Positions 1 through 11,131 of a stretch of 64,000 nucleotides of DNA are shown in pieces. This DNA comes from Maylandia zebra (lineage: Eukaryota > Chordata > Actinopteri > Cichliformes > Cichlidae): positions 5,591,556 through 5,655,555 of the forward strand of contig NC_135187.1 in assembly GCF_041146795.1 (NCBI RefSeq), given 5' to 3'. Under the pieces are notes generated by a model. The model ran no database searches and was not told the origin of the DNA. It saw only the letters and a program-made list of their open reading frames with translations. The position numbers were made by a program, and so were the translations under genes. Position 1 is the stretch's first letter. Each line of letters opens with the position of its first letter.

Positions 1-42
1 AAATGACAGAATGAAAGATTTATTTATTAACTAATACAAATC

Positions 43-165
43 TCAAATATGCCTATTTTCACCATTTTCAATATTACACTTTAGTTGCACCATTACCTGC
101 TTTAGCTGGAGCGTTTGTATAGGCACCTGTTGTTTGCCTACGACAACTTTCCTCACTGCCGAACA
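43..165 (-). CDS. OB-fold-like gene, terminal exon
   Basis: Last coding exon of a minus-strand gene whose previous exon lies at 450-800. It follows a TTTTAG acceptor and reads CSAVRKVVVGKQQVPIQTLQ and onward to a stop at 43-45, with a poly(A) signal (AATAAA on the minus strand, about 19-24) just beyond. Joined in phase after the previous exon's GEVVE, it continues a beta-rich, OB-fold-looking sequence. I cannot name the gene. Similar single-strand-binding-like domains occur in host proteins and in some fish mobile elements, so host status is not certain. The splice phase and open frame support a real exon. Confidence 0.5.
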   Translation of the reverse strand, partial: CSAVRKVVVGKQQVPIQTLQLKQVMVQLKCNIENGENRHI

Positions 166-449
166 CTAAAAATTCAATTAAAATATAATGTCAGTTATAG
201 TGATTGCATAAATCTGTGTGTGTACATCTATGTGCTTCTTTCTTGACTTACTACATCTATTATTTTATCATTGTTGTTAATCATAAATCTACAACCATTT
301 ACAAAATAATAGCAGTTGATCTTGTTCTCACAATTTTGTGTTTGCTTGACAAGAACAAAATTATTATTTTTACTTTTAAAGACAAAAAAGTAATGGTTTC
401 TTTGAAAACCTAAAGCAATATCAATTCTGATGGAACCACAAATATTTAC

Positions 450-800
450 CTCCACAACCTCCCCTTCCACTGTAATAAGCCCTCCAAACGTTGGGCTCAT
501 CTTCAGTGGTGTTGCTGGGGAAGGTGGATCAAGAAGCTCCTCCGCCTTTGTGATGAGGGCCTCTGTGACTGCAAGGGCAGGAGCTTTAAAAAGCTGTGTC
601 CTCGCCGTAATGTTGATTAAATAAGGGGGAGCTTGGCCCCTCAGCTCATGTCCCCTCATCATATAAGACATGCCCTCTTTGACTTTGGATGAGAATTCCT
701 CAAACAAAGTAATTTTTGCCACTGTCTCTCCGTCAGTGATTGCTGCCACCGTATTTTTTTTGGTTAACAGTGGTTTGACCACTCCATCTTGGATATCCCA
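450..800 (-). CDS. OB-fold-like gene, internal exon interrupted by a hAT insertion
   Basis: Minus-strand coding exon reading ...DGVVKPLLTKKNTVAAITDG through to ...GGLITVEGEVVE and ending at a GAG|GTAAAT donor (exon end 450). The ITDG..AKITLFEEFSSKVKEG..Y.MRG pattern looks like one OB-fold barrel. The frame continues upstream across a hAT insertion: bases 6511-6519, past the 5.7-kb element and its 8-bp duplication, supply GTG ATC AGC after a TTTATCAG acceptor. With one TSD copy removed the reading is VISWDIQDGVVKPL, without a stop. The gene was therefore intact before the insertion. Whether it is still made depends on the 5.7-kb insert being spliced or terminating the transcript. Function unknown. 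Confidence 0.5.
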
Positions 801-2177
801 TAGTGATGGGATTTCCGGCTCTTTTTAGGGAACCGGCTCTTTTGGTTCGGCTCACTAAAAAGAGCCGGCTCTTTCAGCTCCGAACCAGCTCTTCAGGTTG
901 TTTTGTTGCTTTAATTAATTTATTATTAACAATAATATAAAATTATGCACAAAAGGAATTACTAATGTAAAAAAAAGTGGTTTTATTTATATATGTTGAT
1001 ATATGTGCGGTGGCCCCTAGAGACAAAACACGTACAAACTCCAAAAAGCACATACAAACTCCAAAACACATTTCTAGCATGAACTGAACTTCCAAAACAG
1101 AGCTACCTAGATCACTTAAATGACACAATTGAAAGCATGAAAGCATATGTGTATTGTTTGTGTATTTATACACAAGCATTCATATATAGTCAAATAATTA
1201 AAAAAAAAAAAAAGTTCATTTACCTGTTATTACCACACACCAAATCCGGTGCTTGCTTACAAAAGTTCAACACTGCCCCTAGCATCCTGGAGCACTTCTG
1301 TTGTCTTTTGTACGTGTTTTGAGTTTTTACACGCTTTGGAGTTTGTATGTGTTTTGGAGTTTGTACGTGTTTTTACGTGTTTTGGAGTTTGTACGTGTTT
1401 TGGAGTTTGTACGTGCTTCAGGGTTCGTACGTGATTTCAAGTTTGTACGTGCTTTGTCTGTAGGGGCCACCGTAAATATACTTTTATTTATTCACTCCAC
1501 ATAAAATGTAATAAATAAATCATATAATACAAAAATCAACTATTCACATTTCAACTTTTAACTATTTAAATTTTCAGCTTTTTCCTTTTACAAATTTAAA
1601 GTGAAACAACGCAAAACACTGCAAACCACAACACAATTAAATATAAATTAAAATATGAAAACAAAAAGAAGATGCATATTCTCTGTCATATGGACCTGCA
1701 TAAATAAACTTTCTGAATCTTTTATCATCTGCAACTGAAAATAGTTGTGGATGATTACTATACCTTTCTAATGTGAGGTTGTTGTCCCTGGCTCTCTTTC
1801 TCTCTCTCTCTCTCCCTCCCGCTCTGTTCCTGTGCTACTGCTACCGCCCCTCCCCCCTCTTCCCAGCGTAAAGCACAAGGCTCGCATGCTGAGTGAAGCG
1901 GAAAAAAAGTGCGATAGGGAGAGGGTGAGAGAAAGGGGGAAAAAAAAAAAAACGGCTCGCGATAAGGAGCCGGCTCGCATCGTTCATGTCAAAGACTCGG
2001 CTCTAACGGTGTGTTCACACCGAACGCGATGGACGCGAATAAAACGCCCCAAACGCCCCTAATTTGACGCGTGTACATTCGCGTCTCAACGCGTGTCCAA
2101 GAAAAATCCATCGCGCGCGTGAACCGGAAATGTGGGAGGAATGTGGGAGGGAGTTGTGCCAGACCTGGTTTTGCAAG

Positions 2178-3751
2178 ATGGCAGCTATCGAGCTAGCGCT
2201 TGAAGAGAGAGTCTCCCTTCTCTATGTACTGTGGAGAGCAGAGCAGCAGCGTAAAAGACGTCCTCGCCGTACCTGGGTCCATCAAGTCCTCCAGGCGCGT
2301 GAGCAGTTTGGTGAGTTTCACCATTTGCTCCAGGAGCTGCGCCTGGATGACGGCAGATTCCAGCGATATCATCGTCTGTCACCCGGCCAGTTTGAGGACC
2401 TGCTTTCCCGCGTCGGTCCCAGAATCGCCCGCCTAGACACCAATTACAGGCGCTCAATCCCACCTGCAGAGCGCCTGTCCGTCTGCCTGAGGTTAGTAAA
2501 AGTGGTCAATACGGTAGTCCTTTATTGATACCTGTGCTAATATATGCTAAACCATCCATTTATACACTGCTAACATGGATGTGCTATGCTAACAGTGAAT
2601 GCTGTCGGCGTTTACTGATGGCATAGCACATCCATGTTAGCAGTGTATCGTGTATACACTGCTAACATGGATGTGCTATAACAGTGAATGCTGTCGGCGT
2701 GTATAAACTATCGTTTATACACTGCTAATATGGATGTGCTATGCTAACAGTGAATGCTGTCGGCGTTTACTGATGGCATAGCACATCCATGTTAGCAGTG
2801 TATCGTGTATACACTGCTAACATGGATGTGCTATAACAGTGAATGCTGTCGGCGTGTATAAACTATCGTTTATACACTGCTAACATGGATGTGCTATGCT
2901 AACAGTGAATGCTGTCGGCGTTTACTGATGGCATAGCACATCCATGTTAGCAGTGTATCGTTTATACACTGCTAACATGGATGTGCTATGCTAACAGTGA
3001 ATGCTCTCGGTGTTTACCGATAGCAAACTGGTACTGTTTATAATATTTCTAGTGATACTCAGATGGTCTCATCAAGTCCCGATTTAATTTAATTCGATTT
3101 ATGCTGTTATCAGTGGTTGAATGATAGCATGGCTGTGGTGTCATAGGTATGCTCTCGGTGTTTGCTGATATCAAACTGGTATTAGGACCACTGTGGGTTA
3201 ATCTTTGTAGTGATACACACTCCTTTTGTTTATTTATACCTGGTTTAATTTCTGGGATAGTTGAATATTTGTATATAATCACTGCAGACTGTTTTAGATT
3301 ATATCAAATATATATCATGTAATTATCCTTATAATTACAAAATGTTTTATGTAAGATTTATGTTTTGGAATTTGTAATTTTGGAATTTCAATAATGTATT
3401 TTGTAACTGCAGTACACATAATACACATTTTAAACAATTTTGTCCAGGTTCCTTGCCACCGGGGACTCCTTCAGGACCATCGCGTTCAGTTTTCGAGTCG
3501 GTGTGTCCACGGTGAGCCAGATCATCCCCCAGGTAGCGACGGCCATTTGGGACTGTCTAGTGGACGATTTCACGGCTGTGCCTTCAACTGAAGACTGGCG
3601 GTCCATCGCAGAGGGATTCCAGGAGCGCTGGAACTTCCCCCTCTGTTGTGGAGCTCTGGATGGGAAGCACGTCCAGACGAAGGCACCCCCCAACTCAGGA
3701 TCCATGTTCCACAACTACAAGGGAACTTTCTCCTTTTTAAAATTTTCTTAA
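2178..3751 (+). pseudogene. Harbinger transposase (HARBI1-like), truncated
   Basis: Exon 1 runs from the ATG at 2178 (MAAIELALEERVSLL) to a GAG|GTTAGT donor after 2491. Exon 2 starts at 3448 after TTTTGTCCAG and joins in phase (CLR|FLATGDSFRTIAF). Recognised parts are the N-terminal helical region (FHHLLQELRLDDGRFQRYHRLSPGQFEDLL), the helix-turn-helix (FRVGVSTVSQIIPQV) and the first catalytic Asp block (CCGALDGKHVQ). The family continues for about 150 residues with the second Asp and the Glu. Here the frame leaves the family after HNYKGTFS and stops at 3751, so two of three catalytic residues are missing. An upstream in-frame ATG at 2130 is an alternative start. Confidence 0.8.
2545..3005. 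repeat. palindromic minisatellite in the Harbinger intron
   Basis: About three imperfect units of 160-190 bp. Each contains the word ACACTGCTAACATGGATGTG, its near-complement (CATAGCACATCCATGTTAGC) and the spacer GTGAATGCTGTCGGCGTTTA. Sense and antisense arms alternate, so each unit can fold into a hairpin. It lies wholly inside the intron between the two transposase exons. Confidence 0.8.
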
Positions 3752-3829
3752 TAAATGGATCTCTACTCCAAAATAACCTAACCTCTCTTTATTCTCTTAA
3801 GTAACTTGTCTTCACTATGTTCCTATAAC

Positions 3830-4186
3830 CAGTGTGATGCAAAAGTTTGAGCAACCTTATTAATAGTCATTATTTTCCTGTATGAATCGGTTACAGTAAA
3901 AAATGTCAATTACATATATCATATAGGAGACACACACATTGATATACACTACATATTTATGTTATTTCTCTTTTTATGTGTTGCCAATATATGCACCTGC
4001 TTTATTTAGTGTAAAGTTATTGCACACTTTCTGTAAATCCAGTGAACTGCATTTCACTTCTCAAATATCACTGTGTGTGTCTCCTATATGATGTATTTAA
4101 CTGACAATTTAAATTGTGACAAATAACGATTTGTACAGGACAATGATGGCTATTAACAAGGTTGCCCAAACTTTTGCATCCCACTG
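3830..4186. mobile_element. Tc1/mariner-type MITE, long palindrome
   Basis: Starts CAGTGTGATGCAAAAGTTTG and ends with the near-complement CAAACTTTTGCATCCCACTG followed by TA. Internal arms also mirror (ATATCATATAGGAGACACAC against GTGTGTCTCCTATATGATGT), so most of the 357 bp can fold on itself. The left flank reads TATAAC rather than a clean TA. There is no coding capacity. Confidence 0.7.
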
Positions 4187-4478
4187 TATCAGTATATTTT
4201 GTCATTAGTATAATATGAAATAAATTCTACTTGTGTCAAGTCGGGTGCCAATATTTGCTGTGTAGTAGAACAGAGACATTTGTCATTATAAATGTTTATT
4301 TGATAAAATATATAAATTCAGTAATAAAAAGATTCAACATAAATATATGAAATTTAACTATTTACAGAGAGAAAGGAATAAAAAGGACCCAGCTTGGAGT
4401 GGAAGAGCCTCAGGGGAGAAGGAGGAGAAGAATAAGAACATTGTTTCTGCCCTGGAGAGCTGCTGCCTCATCAGAAAA

Positions 4479-6089
4479 CTACTGATCATTAGGGTCCAAT
4501 GTTTCCAAATTTAGCACAGCTGTGCTGTTGTCAAAAACTAATTTATGAATTTGGAATTTCACGAATTCTCGTGTCTGAGGCGGCATGCTCTCCAGAGCAG
4601 GAACAAGGCCGAGGAGGAAATACTCTGTTGCAGACGGGCGTGGCCTCTTTAGGGACTCCAGGATAGCCAGCTCCACCGCCGATGGACCATCCTGGGACCC
4701 TTCCCTCGACCGCCTTCGAGCTCTCCTCCTCTGTGGGCCTGTAAAAAACAGAACAAAACACCACAAAGAAATGAGAAGGCTGCTACTAGATTGTCATTTT
4801 CAAAATTGAAAAAAACCAGGATATGAACAGATTGGTTGTAGATATTTAGTAAAGGTGATCACAAGGGAATCCAAGCAAGTAAAAAGCTATCAGTGCTTGA
4901 TGTTCATACCTGTGGGTGCAGCAGCAGGAGTGGAGGGACCAGGGACTGGGGAGTCAGGAGAAGCAACAGGGGAGGACTCTGCTGCATGATAACTTGACTC
5001 TATCAAGACAATATTAAATGTTAACAGGTTGAAGACAATAGTCATAGAGAATATTATATTATTATATACTTATTATTATATACAGTGGTCTCCCATTTAT
5101 TGCAGCACATGAACAGTAGTCACAGTTCTCACAAGTTGATTCTCAAAGTGCAAACCTTTGTCGATTTTAAAACGTAAAAGTATTATGCCGCGCTTTTTCT
5201 CCGTCTGCGGCGCCACTTTTGTGCGCCTTTTTCGCTCCCGGTGCAGGTGTCTATTTCTGAATGAGGGTCATAGTTATGGGTGTTTTTGTGCTGTTTTTTC
5301 TATTGGACATGATGGCTATCAAAACCAAACATGATAAGTTTGGCAAGCGCAGGAGACACGACACGGAGGAGATTTGTCATTTGGGCTGCAGAATGCAATG
5401 CGCATCGTTGAAAGCTGTACGGTGCAATAAAAAAAATCAGCGAAAAGGCGAGGCAGTGACGGATGAACAGCGGGACTACTTTATACTGTTTATTAATAAA
5501 CAAAATATATTCCTGTATGACAACACGCATAAATTAACTGCCTACATTAATTAATTGTAAACATACCTTCTGACTGACACTCCCCTGCTGCCTCTTCGGG
5601 CTGTCCCTGGTCCTCGGGGGAGAAGTTCTCCACGGTCCGCACCATATTACCGCTGGTCTCCCGCGGGGTGAGGAAGGGGTCCAGAAACCCCATGACCGCG
5701 AAGAACTTCCATCTCCTCCCCGATCCTGCTGCAGACCCACTCCTCTTCTCCTTCTCTGACCTCTTCTCCTTATTATAGGTGTCCCTGAGGCTCTTCCACT
5801 TTCTCCTGCAGATGTCCTCTGAATAAACGCATTATCTGGTTAGCGGAAAGGTATTTGTACAACAGTGGGAAAATCGCGGGACAGTAGGCGCGCTTGCTAG
5901 CTTTTGCACGGCTTCATCGGGTCAGTCTGAAAATTAAAAAGAAGAAGGAATGAACTTACCAGGTTGCCCGATCTCCTCACTTATGTGTCTCCAAGCTAGG
6001 TCCTTTTTATTCCTGTCTCGGTAGAAATAGGAGCTGGCATCGTATAGCTCGGGGTGGTTAGCCACGGCGCTGATCAGCTTTTCCTCCAT
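4479..6089 (-). CDS. Harbinger accessory protein, MADF and BESS domains
   Basis: Four minus-strand exons can be read. Exon 1 (6089-5960, MEEKLISAVANHPELYDASS, MADF domain) ends at TG|GTAAGT. Exon 2 (5818-5567) continues the MADF fold (EDICRRKWKSLRDTYNKEKR, then RRWKFFAVMGFLDPFL) and ends GAAG|GTATGT. Exon 3 is a Pro/Ser-rich linker near 4998-4909. Exon 4 (4738-4479) is basic, then ends with a BESS motif (TEYFLLGLVPALESMPPQTR, then EFVKFQIHKLVF). In Harbinger elements this Myb/MADF protein brings the transposase to DNA and the nucleus. No stop was seen in the exons read; the exon 3 borders are the least certain. Confidence 0.72.
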
Positions 6090-6602
6090 ACTGAATGAAG
6101 AATGAAGGGCTTTGGCTGGATCTGCCCCTTTGACCTAGGTCAGAGCCACGTCACCAGGCTCCTGATTGGTTGTCGCGGCGCGATTTGACGCTGGAGTTCA
6201 GATTTTTCCAACTCGAGCGGTAGACGCGAAACGCGCGTATGCACAAAGTGCAACACAAAAACTCACGCGCGTGGTTTTATTCGCGCGTCAAACGCGCCAG
6301 ACGCGCTACACTGACGCGCGTTTCACGCGTTTTGGCGTTTTCGTGACGCAAATCTGCTTCCGAATTTTCGCGGGACCCGCAATCGCGCGTCATCGCGCCT
6401 TTCCATTGACTTTACATGTAAACCTGACGCTCTATTCGCGTCCATCGCGTTCGGTGTGAACACACCGTAAGAGCCATTTCGTTCGCGACCGACCCATCAC
6501 TAATATCCCAGCTGATCACCTGATAAATACATAAATAAAGAAATGTATTTCTATGATCTTACTCCATAGCCACGTTCATACATGTGACCACCCATCTCCC
6601 AT

Positions 6603-8113
6603 GCTACAGTTAGCAAACTGCTTGCTAAGTTTCGTGAAACTGGTTCAGTGTTGGATTTGGCAAAATGTGGACGCAAGAAAACTTTCACTAATGAAGAAAC
6701 ATCAGTGGCTGTCCTAGCTTCATTCAGCAAGAGCCCACATCGTAGCACTCGCCACATGTCACTGGAGAGTGGCATTAGTCGAACATCCCTTTGGCGGATA
6801 TTAGCTACTCACAAATGGCACCCTTGCAAACTCCAGCTACTGCAGTATCTCAACGAGGATGTGTCATGGTCCGCGGCCCGGCGTCCGAGGTGCTGATGGG
6901 ATGCCCACTCCCGTGGGCGTGGCTGCTAACTCCACACCTGCATCCCATCCCAGGCGATCACCAGGTGGACTATTTAATCCTGCCCAGCCTGCTGCTCCAC
7001 GCCAGTCCGTAGTCGTCCTTCAGCGATCACAGCTCGGCGTGTTTGAGCCACCAGCCTGTCCACCTGCCTGTCCGGAATTTGGATCACGATCAGCCCCAGC
7101 CGCCTCGACCTTTCTGAAGCTTCTCCCCAAGGACCCTCACCCCTCCCTCCGGTTCCCTCAGCCCCGCTATCATCGTAAGACGCGTACTCTACTTCCCCTC
7201 GTATACTGCCGTTTTCCCCGCACCCCAATAGTCCCGCTCTCGGCGTTCCTGCGCGATTCTCCTCCCAGTCCCTCGGTTTTTCTGGTTCCGTGCGTTTTTT
7301 CCCTTCTACCCTCCCGGGACACCCTCAGTTATAATAAAGTTTATTTTTGTTCTCTCGTACCGCTGTGTGTGTGTTCTGCTCCTGGGTCCAACTTGTGCGT
7401 GGAACTTCGGTTCATGACAGGATGACCCAGATCGGCGCACAGAATTTGCAGAATGGGCACAACAAAAATTGGAACAGGACCCTCAGTTCACGCAGAAGAT
7501 TTTGTTCAGTGATGAGGCAAACTTTTATGTGAATGGTGAAGTTAACAAACAAAACCACCTCTATTGGTCTGACACCCACATTGGATGGATCCCTCCAAGA
7601 CTGTTGGAACAACAAAAGTGATGGTTTGGTGTGGTATATGGGGTACAACAATAGTGGGTCCATTCTTCATCAAATGGAAACCTCAAGGCCACTGGATATT
7701 TGAAATTGCTACATGATGATGTGTTTCCCTCTTTATGCACTGAAGCTGGCACGTTCCCTGGGTTTTTCCAGCAAGATGGTGCACCACCACATTATGGGTG
7801 CCAGGTCGGAGCATTCCTAGATGAACAGTTTCCTGGAAAGTGGATTGGTCGTCGTGGGCCAGTTGAATGGCCCCCAAGGTCTCCCGATCTGACCCCCTTA
7901 GACTTTTATCTTTGGGGTTATCTGAAGGCAATTGTCTATGGTGTGAAGATACGAGATGTGCAGCACCTGAAACTACGGATACTGGATGCCTGTGCTGGCA
8001 TTTCTCCTGCGGTGTTCCTATCAGTGTGTGAAGAGTGGGAGAGGAGGGTTGCATTGACAATCCAACATAATCCGGTCATTAAATCTGACGTCACTAGCTG
8101 TGTCTGGGCCTAA
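6603..8113 (+). pseudogene. DD41D mariner-like transposase, interrupted by an LTR
   Basis: The N-terminal paired helix-turn-helix (VSKLLAKFRETGSVLDLAKC, then HRSTRHMSLESGISRTSLWR) reaches LLQYLNED at 6860. The protein resumes after the solo LTR (DPDRRTEFAEWAQQKLEQD, ILFSDEANFYVNG) and goes on to GFFQQDGAPPHY and WPPRSPDLTPLDFYLWGYLK. The three acidic residues are in SDEANF, QQDGAP and TPLDF. I count 41 residues between the last two, the spacing of the DD41D (VISITOR-type) Tc1/mariner lineage. At least one frame break lies near 7600-7700. It is a dead copy. Confidence 0.75.
6862..7419 (+). mobile_element. solo LTR (gypsy-like) inside the mariner relic
   Basis: A 558-bp unit starting TGTCATGG and ending CATGACA, flanked by a 5-bp duplication GGATG (6857-6861, 7420-7424). 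It holds an AATAAA signal near 7334. No internal region is present, so this is a solo LTR, younger than the mariner it interrupts. Confidence 0.8.
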
Positions 8114-8940
8114 ACTCCGCTGCAGGTCCATATATCAAACGATCACTATGGCATTACTGAGAGTTGAAAAACTGTCTAAAGTCTTTCATCTTTAATAAAA
8201 TGATCAGCGTTCTGCTCTACCAGGTGTAACAATTGAGTTTAACATCCAGGCATCCATGAAAACGGAATTTATGACATTTAATGGAGTTAGAAGTTAGCAG
8301 GGAGTTAGCTCGCTAGCTTCTATCTAAATACAATATAGCATGTCCTGACTGCGGGGTTTTGGAAACAAATTAAAACGTACAGCTCTGTTATCACTTCCAG
8401 CATAAATGAAGACAGAAAACTAAACAGCAGTGACGTTTGTAGGGTTACTGAAGTTGGGCTAGCTGGTATATAATGATGTGCTACGTGACCGCTAGCGACA
8501 CAGCTATGTTAGCATAATATAAACAAGCTAACTTTTTTTCCACTCGATAAAAGTTAACGTGAGTGTTCTCTGGTGGTCAGGAACAAATGTAATCGCATGG
8601 CAGGATGCTGTAAAAGGACCAAACTTCAGCCAGGAGAACAACTGAGATAATCCATCCATAATAGAGGTTGGTCATTCATATACTGCTGCATGGGCTGGGC
8701 TGTAGTTACATCCTAAGGTTTTAAAAACTGAGCTTAAATAAATGATTAGCGGTAATAAAAGCCGAGGGAGGTCAACAGGGATCACTGACTGTTTTAGGAG
8801 CTTTTTGAGATCAAATAGAAGAAAATACATAACATTAAACATGTTAACAACACAAAAGCCATATTAAACACAGACTACTTTAGACCCGGAAGTAGGATTC
8901 GTCGTGTCATCACTGAACAACCGGATTGAAAAAAAACAAA
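8114..8940. other. unassigned stretch after the mariner coding region
   Basis: AT-rich, non-coding. It contains short GCTAGC-rich words (8290-8530), no long frame and no recognisable ends. It could be an inserted non-autonomous element lying between the transposase remnant and the mariner-type terminus downstream. Confidence 0.4.
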
Positions 8941-9072
8941 AGTACCATGATCACCACCCATCTTGAGGAGTCTGTGGCACATTAGTATATGTGAGGGGGC
9001 AAACAGGACTTTAATATCACCAACCATTCCCATTTTATTACGGTGTATCCATATAAATGGCCCACCCTGTAC
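8941..9072 (-). mobile_element. right terminus of a mariner-type element
   Basis: Read on the minus strand this begins TACAGGGTGGGCCATTTATA and continues GGATACACCGTAATAAAATG, a terminal inverted repeat I know from IS630/Tc1/mariner elements of animals. It is the likely right end of the DD41D element. No matching left end was found near 6540, so the element is left-truncated or has diverged there. Confidence 0.5.
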
Positions 9073-10244
9073 ATTCATCACCAAAAAGTGCAAAAAATGC
9101 AAATATACATATACATCACAAAGCACTTCTCAATTGCATTTATTGGTTGCAAATAGCCATTAAACCATGTTTTTATGTAAATTTCTATATAAATTACTGA
9201 CTCTTTTCATTTGTATAGTCAATGACTATTTCTTTTTTTACAGGTACCATCAACAGGGGAGGAAAGGAAAGGAAAAAATCAGAAAAATCTTTAGCCGATG
9301 TCCAATATATAAAGTAACGGCTCTAACATAGCCTTACATAATTCAATGCTGTAAATTCATTTACCACAAAATATGTATTACATATAAACATCTATGACAA
9401 TAAAACAATAATGCAACAAACACAGAAGTATTATTAACCCCAAATAATCCATGTTTATATAAGTGAAGAAAAGAAATAATGACATTCATTTTCATTTACA
9501 TTATGGAGCTGACACTTTAAGTTTTTGAACGAATATCTTTTCACTGCCTTTTATACTTTTTACTTGAAGGACTTATCCTCTCAGCATTGTAGTAATACAC
9601 AGTACAACTGCCTGTAAGCTGCGCTAGATTTGTATAGCATAAGCTTAGAAAAACCATCTGTAATTTAATATTTTCCACCACTACCTGCGTTCTAAATGTT
9701 GTAGAGGTGTGTGGTTTAGGTGCAACCCTTTTAACCCCACCATAGAACAATCCTGCCAGAGCTTATCTTTATGTTTTTACATTCACTAGTGACATAGCAA
9801 TACAACTGTTAAATCCTAAAGTTTAATAATATGTATGCATTAAGCCCATAGTAACAACATAAATTGCTATTTAAAAAGTGCAATAAACTTTTGCACATTT
9901 TTTAGATACAGAAATTTCAGAGGTATATCCCTCAAAACTGTAAATGCAAACGTTTCCAAATACAGGGGAAAAAAATTCAGTGTCTTCAAAAGATAAACTA
10001 ACTTTTATGAACTGCAGCAAAAACAAAAATAGATATTTGCAAATTTGCATTATAATTGCAAAATTGCAAATACACTTTGCAAAATACAGTATGTGCATCA
10101 AAATAAACTATTTCCAACAGTACAATTTAAGGTTTAAGTGTCCCAGGAACTATACAGACTTTCAATACCACCAGTGAACCTTTTGAAATGGCCCTGTAGG
10201 GAAAATAACTACATTACCCGCAAAAATGACGTCACTTCCAGATT
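9073..10244. other. AT-rich intergenic DNA
   Basis: No coding frame of substance, no terminal repeats and no RNA gene recognised; short A/T runs only. Confidence 0.5.
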
Positions 10245-10300
10245 TCGGAGTTATTGATTGATTGATTGATAATACTTTATTCATCCCGAGGGATGGCAGA
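10245..10300 (-). mobile_element. Rex1/L2-type LINE 3' tail
   Basis: On the minus strand it reads CCCTCGGGATGAATAAAGTA followed by repeated ATCA, the typical 3' end of CR1/Rex1/L2-type fish LINEs with a tetranucleotide tail. The body is missing or very short. Confidence 0.55.
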
Positions 10301-11008
10301 CGTGATAGTTCCTGCTAACAACATGATGACATTTATTCCAACTTAGAAGGTTCTGTGAAAAGATGATCAGGTCAGCAAAGTGTTTTGTTGGATTTTAATG
10401 TTTTTGTTGTTGCATGCGCTTTTTATACAATTTTTTTTAAAGGGAATAATGGAAGGAAACGGCAAAAGTTGAATGCATGATATGCAACTACAACACCTTC
10501 ATATGCAAAAAATCTTAATTCTACCGGGACTTAAAAATAGTTATGCAAATGGGATCGCGGGCAATCTAGAAGGGTTAAATAGCTCTATATTTTCTGTGAG
10601 ATATGTATACCAACGCAGAATGATCACAGATCCATCCTGGCCACCCCACTGAAAATTTCCTGAATCCGCCACTGGAATTGTCATCACTTTTCTCCCTCTT
10701 ACGTCGCTCCTGGCTGCATAAATGACATAAAAAAATGAACCTAGTGCAAGTCACTTAAATGATTAAAAATCTTTTTTTGAAATAATAGAAGGAACAGAGA
10801 ACCAAAAGAGTTAAATTAAAAATAGAACACTATATAGATGGTGCTGTTCTTGGGAGCTGTAAGGTCCACAGGAAGAAAAAAAATCAGTTTTAAGTGCTTT
10901 ACAATCAAACTTTCTATTAAATATGTAAAAAAAAAAAGTCTAACATACATTATGCGGTAGAAATACTTTTACTGAGCACTGCAGATTCTCACTCACTGAT
11001 GAACTCAC

Positions 11009-11131
11009 CTCTGAATCTCTTTCCTTTCTTCTTTTTGAAAACAGCAACTCCAACGGCAGCACCAGTAAGGATGAGAACGGGTAGAACAACCACTGCAGCA
11101 ATGATCAGAGCTGTCGTGTTAGAGGGATTGT
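11009..11131 (-). CDS. orphan transmembrane/cytoplasmic exon, MHC class I or Ig-superfamily type
   Basis: A 123-nt phase 1-1 exon after an AG and ending AGAG|GTGAGT. It reads DNPSNTTALIIAAVVVLPVL, then ILTGAAVGVAVFKKKKGKRF R. This is a short stalk, a hydrophobic segment of about 23 residues, and a basic stop-transfer tail. Phase 1 at both ends and this layout are those of MHC class I and other Ig-superfamily membrane exons. A possible next exon (PKNSTI, acceptor near 10860) follows on the same strand. No alpha or Ig domain exon is seen upstream at 11131-12000, so this looks like a leftover of a broken or deleted gene. The exact family is inferred. Confidence 0.45.

Larger units (their letters stand above)
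2007..6467. mobile_element. PIF/Harbinger DNA transposon
   Basis: Terminal inverted repeats start CGGTGTGTTCACACCGAACG at 2007 and mirror at the right end (to 6467), flanked by a TAA duplication (2004-2006, 6468-6470), the usual TWA target of this superfamily. As expected for the family it carries two genes: a plus-strand DDE transposase and a minus-strand MADF/BESS DNA-binding partner. The transposase is truncated in its catalytic half, and a MITE lies just beyond the truncation, so this copy is probably inactive. Subterminal DNA is rich in GCGCG/ACGCG words. Confidence 0.88.
801..6502. mobile_element. hAT-type DNA transposon (non-autonomous) hosting a Harbinger
   Basis: Termini are TAGTGATGGG at 801 and its complement CCCATCACTA ending at 6502, flanked by a perfect 8-bp duplication ATATCCCA (793-800 and 6503-6510), the hAT hallmark. 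Once the nested Harbinger is removed, about 1.2 kb remains. It holds GC-rich repeats around the word CCGGCTCTTT, short repeats of a TTTGGAGTTTGTACGTG type near 1320-1450, and no transposase. It is a deletion derivative mobilised in trans. It sits in an exon of the OB-fold-like gene. Confidence 0.85.

Noticed and set aside
228-449. Extension of the OB-fold-like ORF past the donor at 449
   Set aside because: The composition turns AT-rich and family-like sequence stops at GAG|GTAAAT; it is intron.
5091-5566. pogo/Tigger-like MITE in the Harbinger intron (CAGTGGTCTCCCATTTATTG)
   Set aside because: The left end looks suggestive, but no matching right end or second TA was found.
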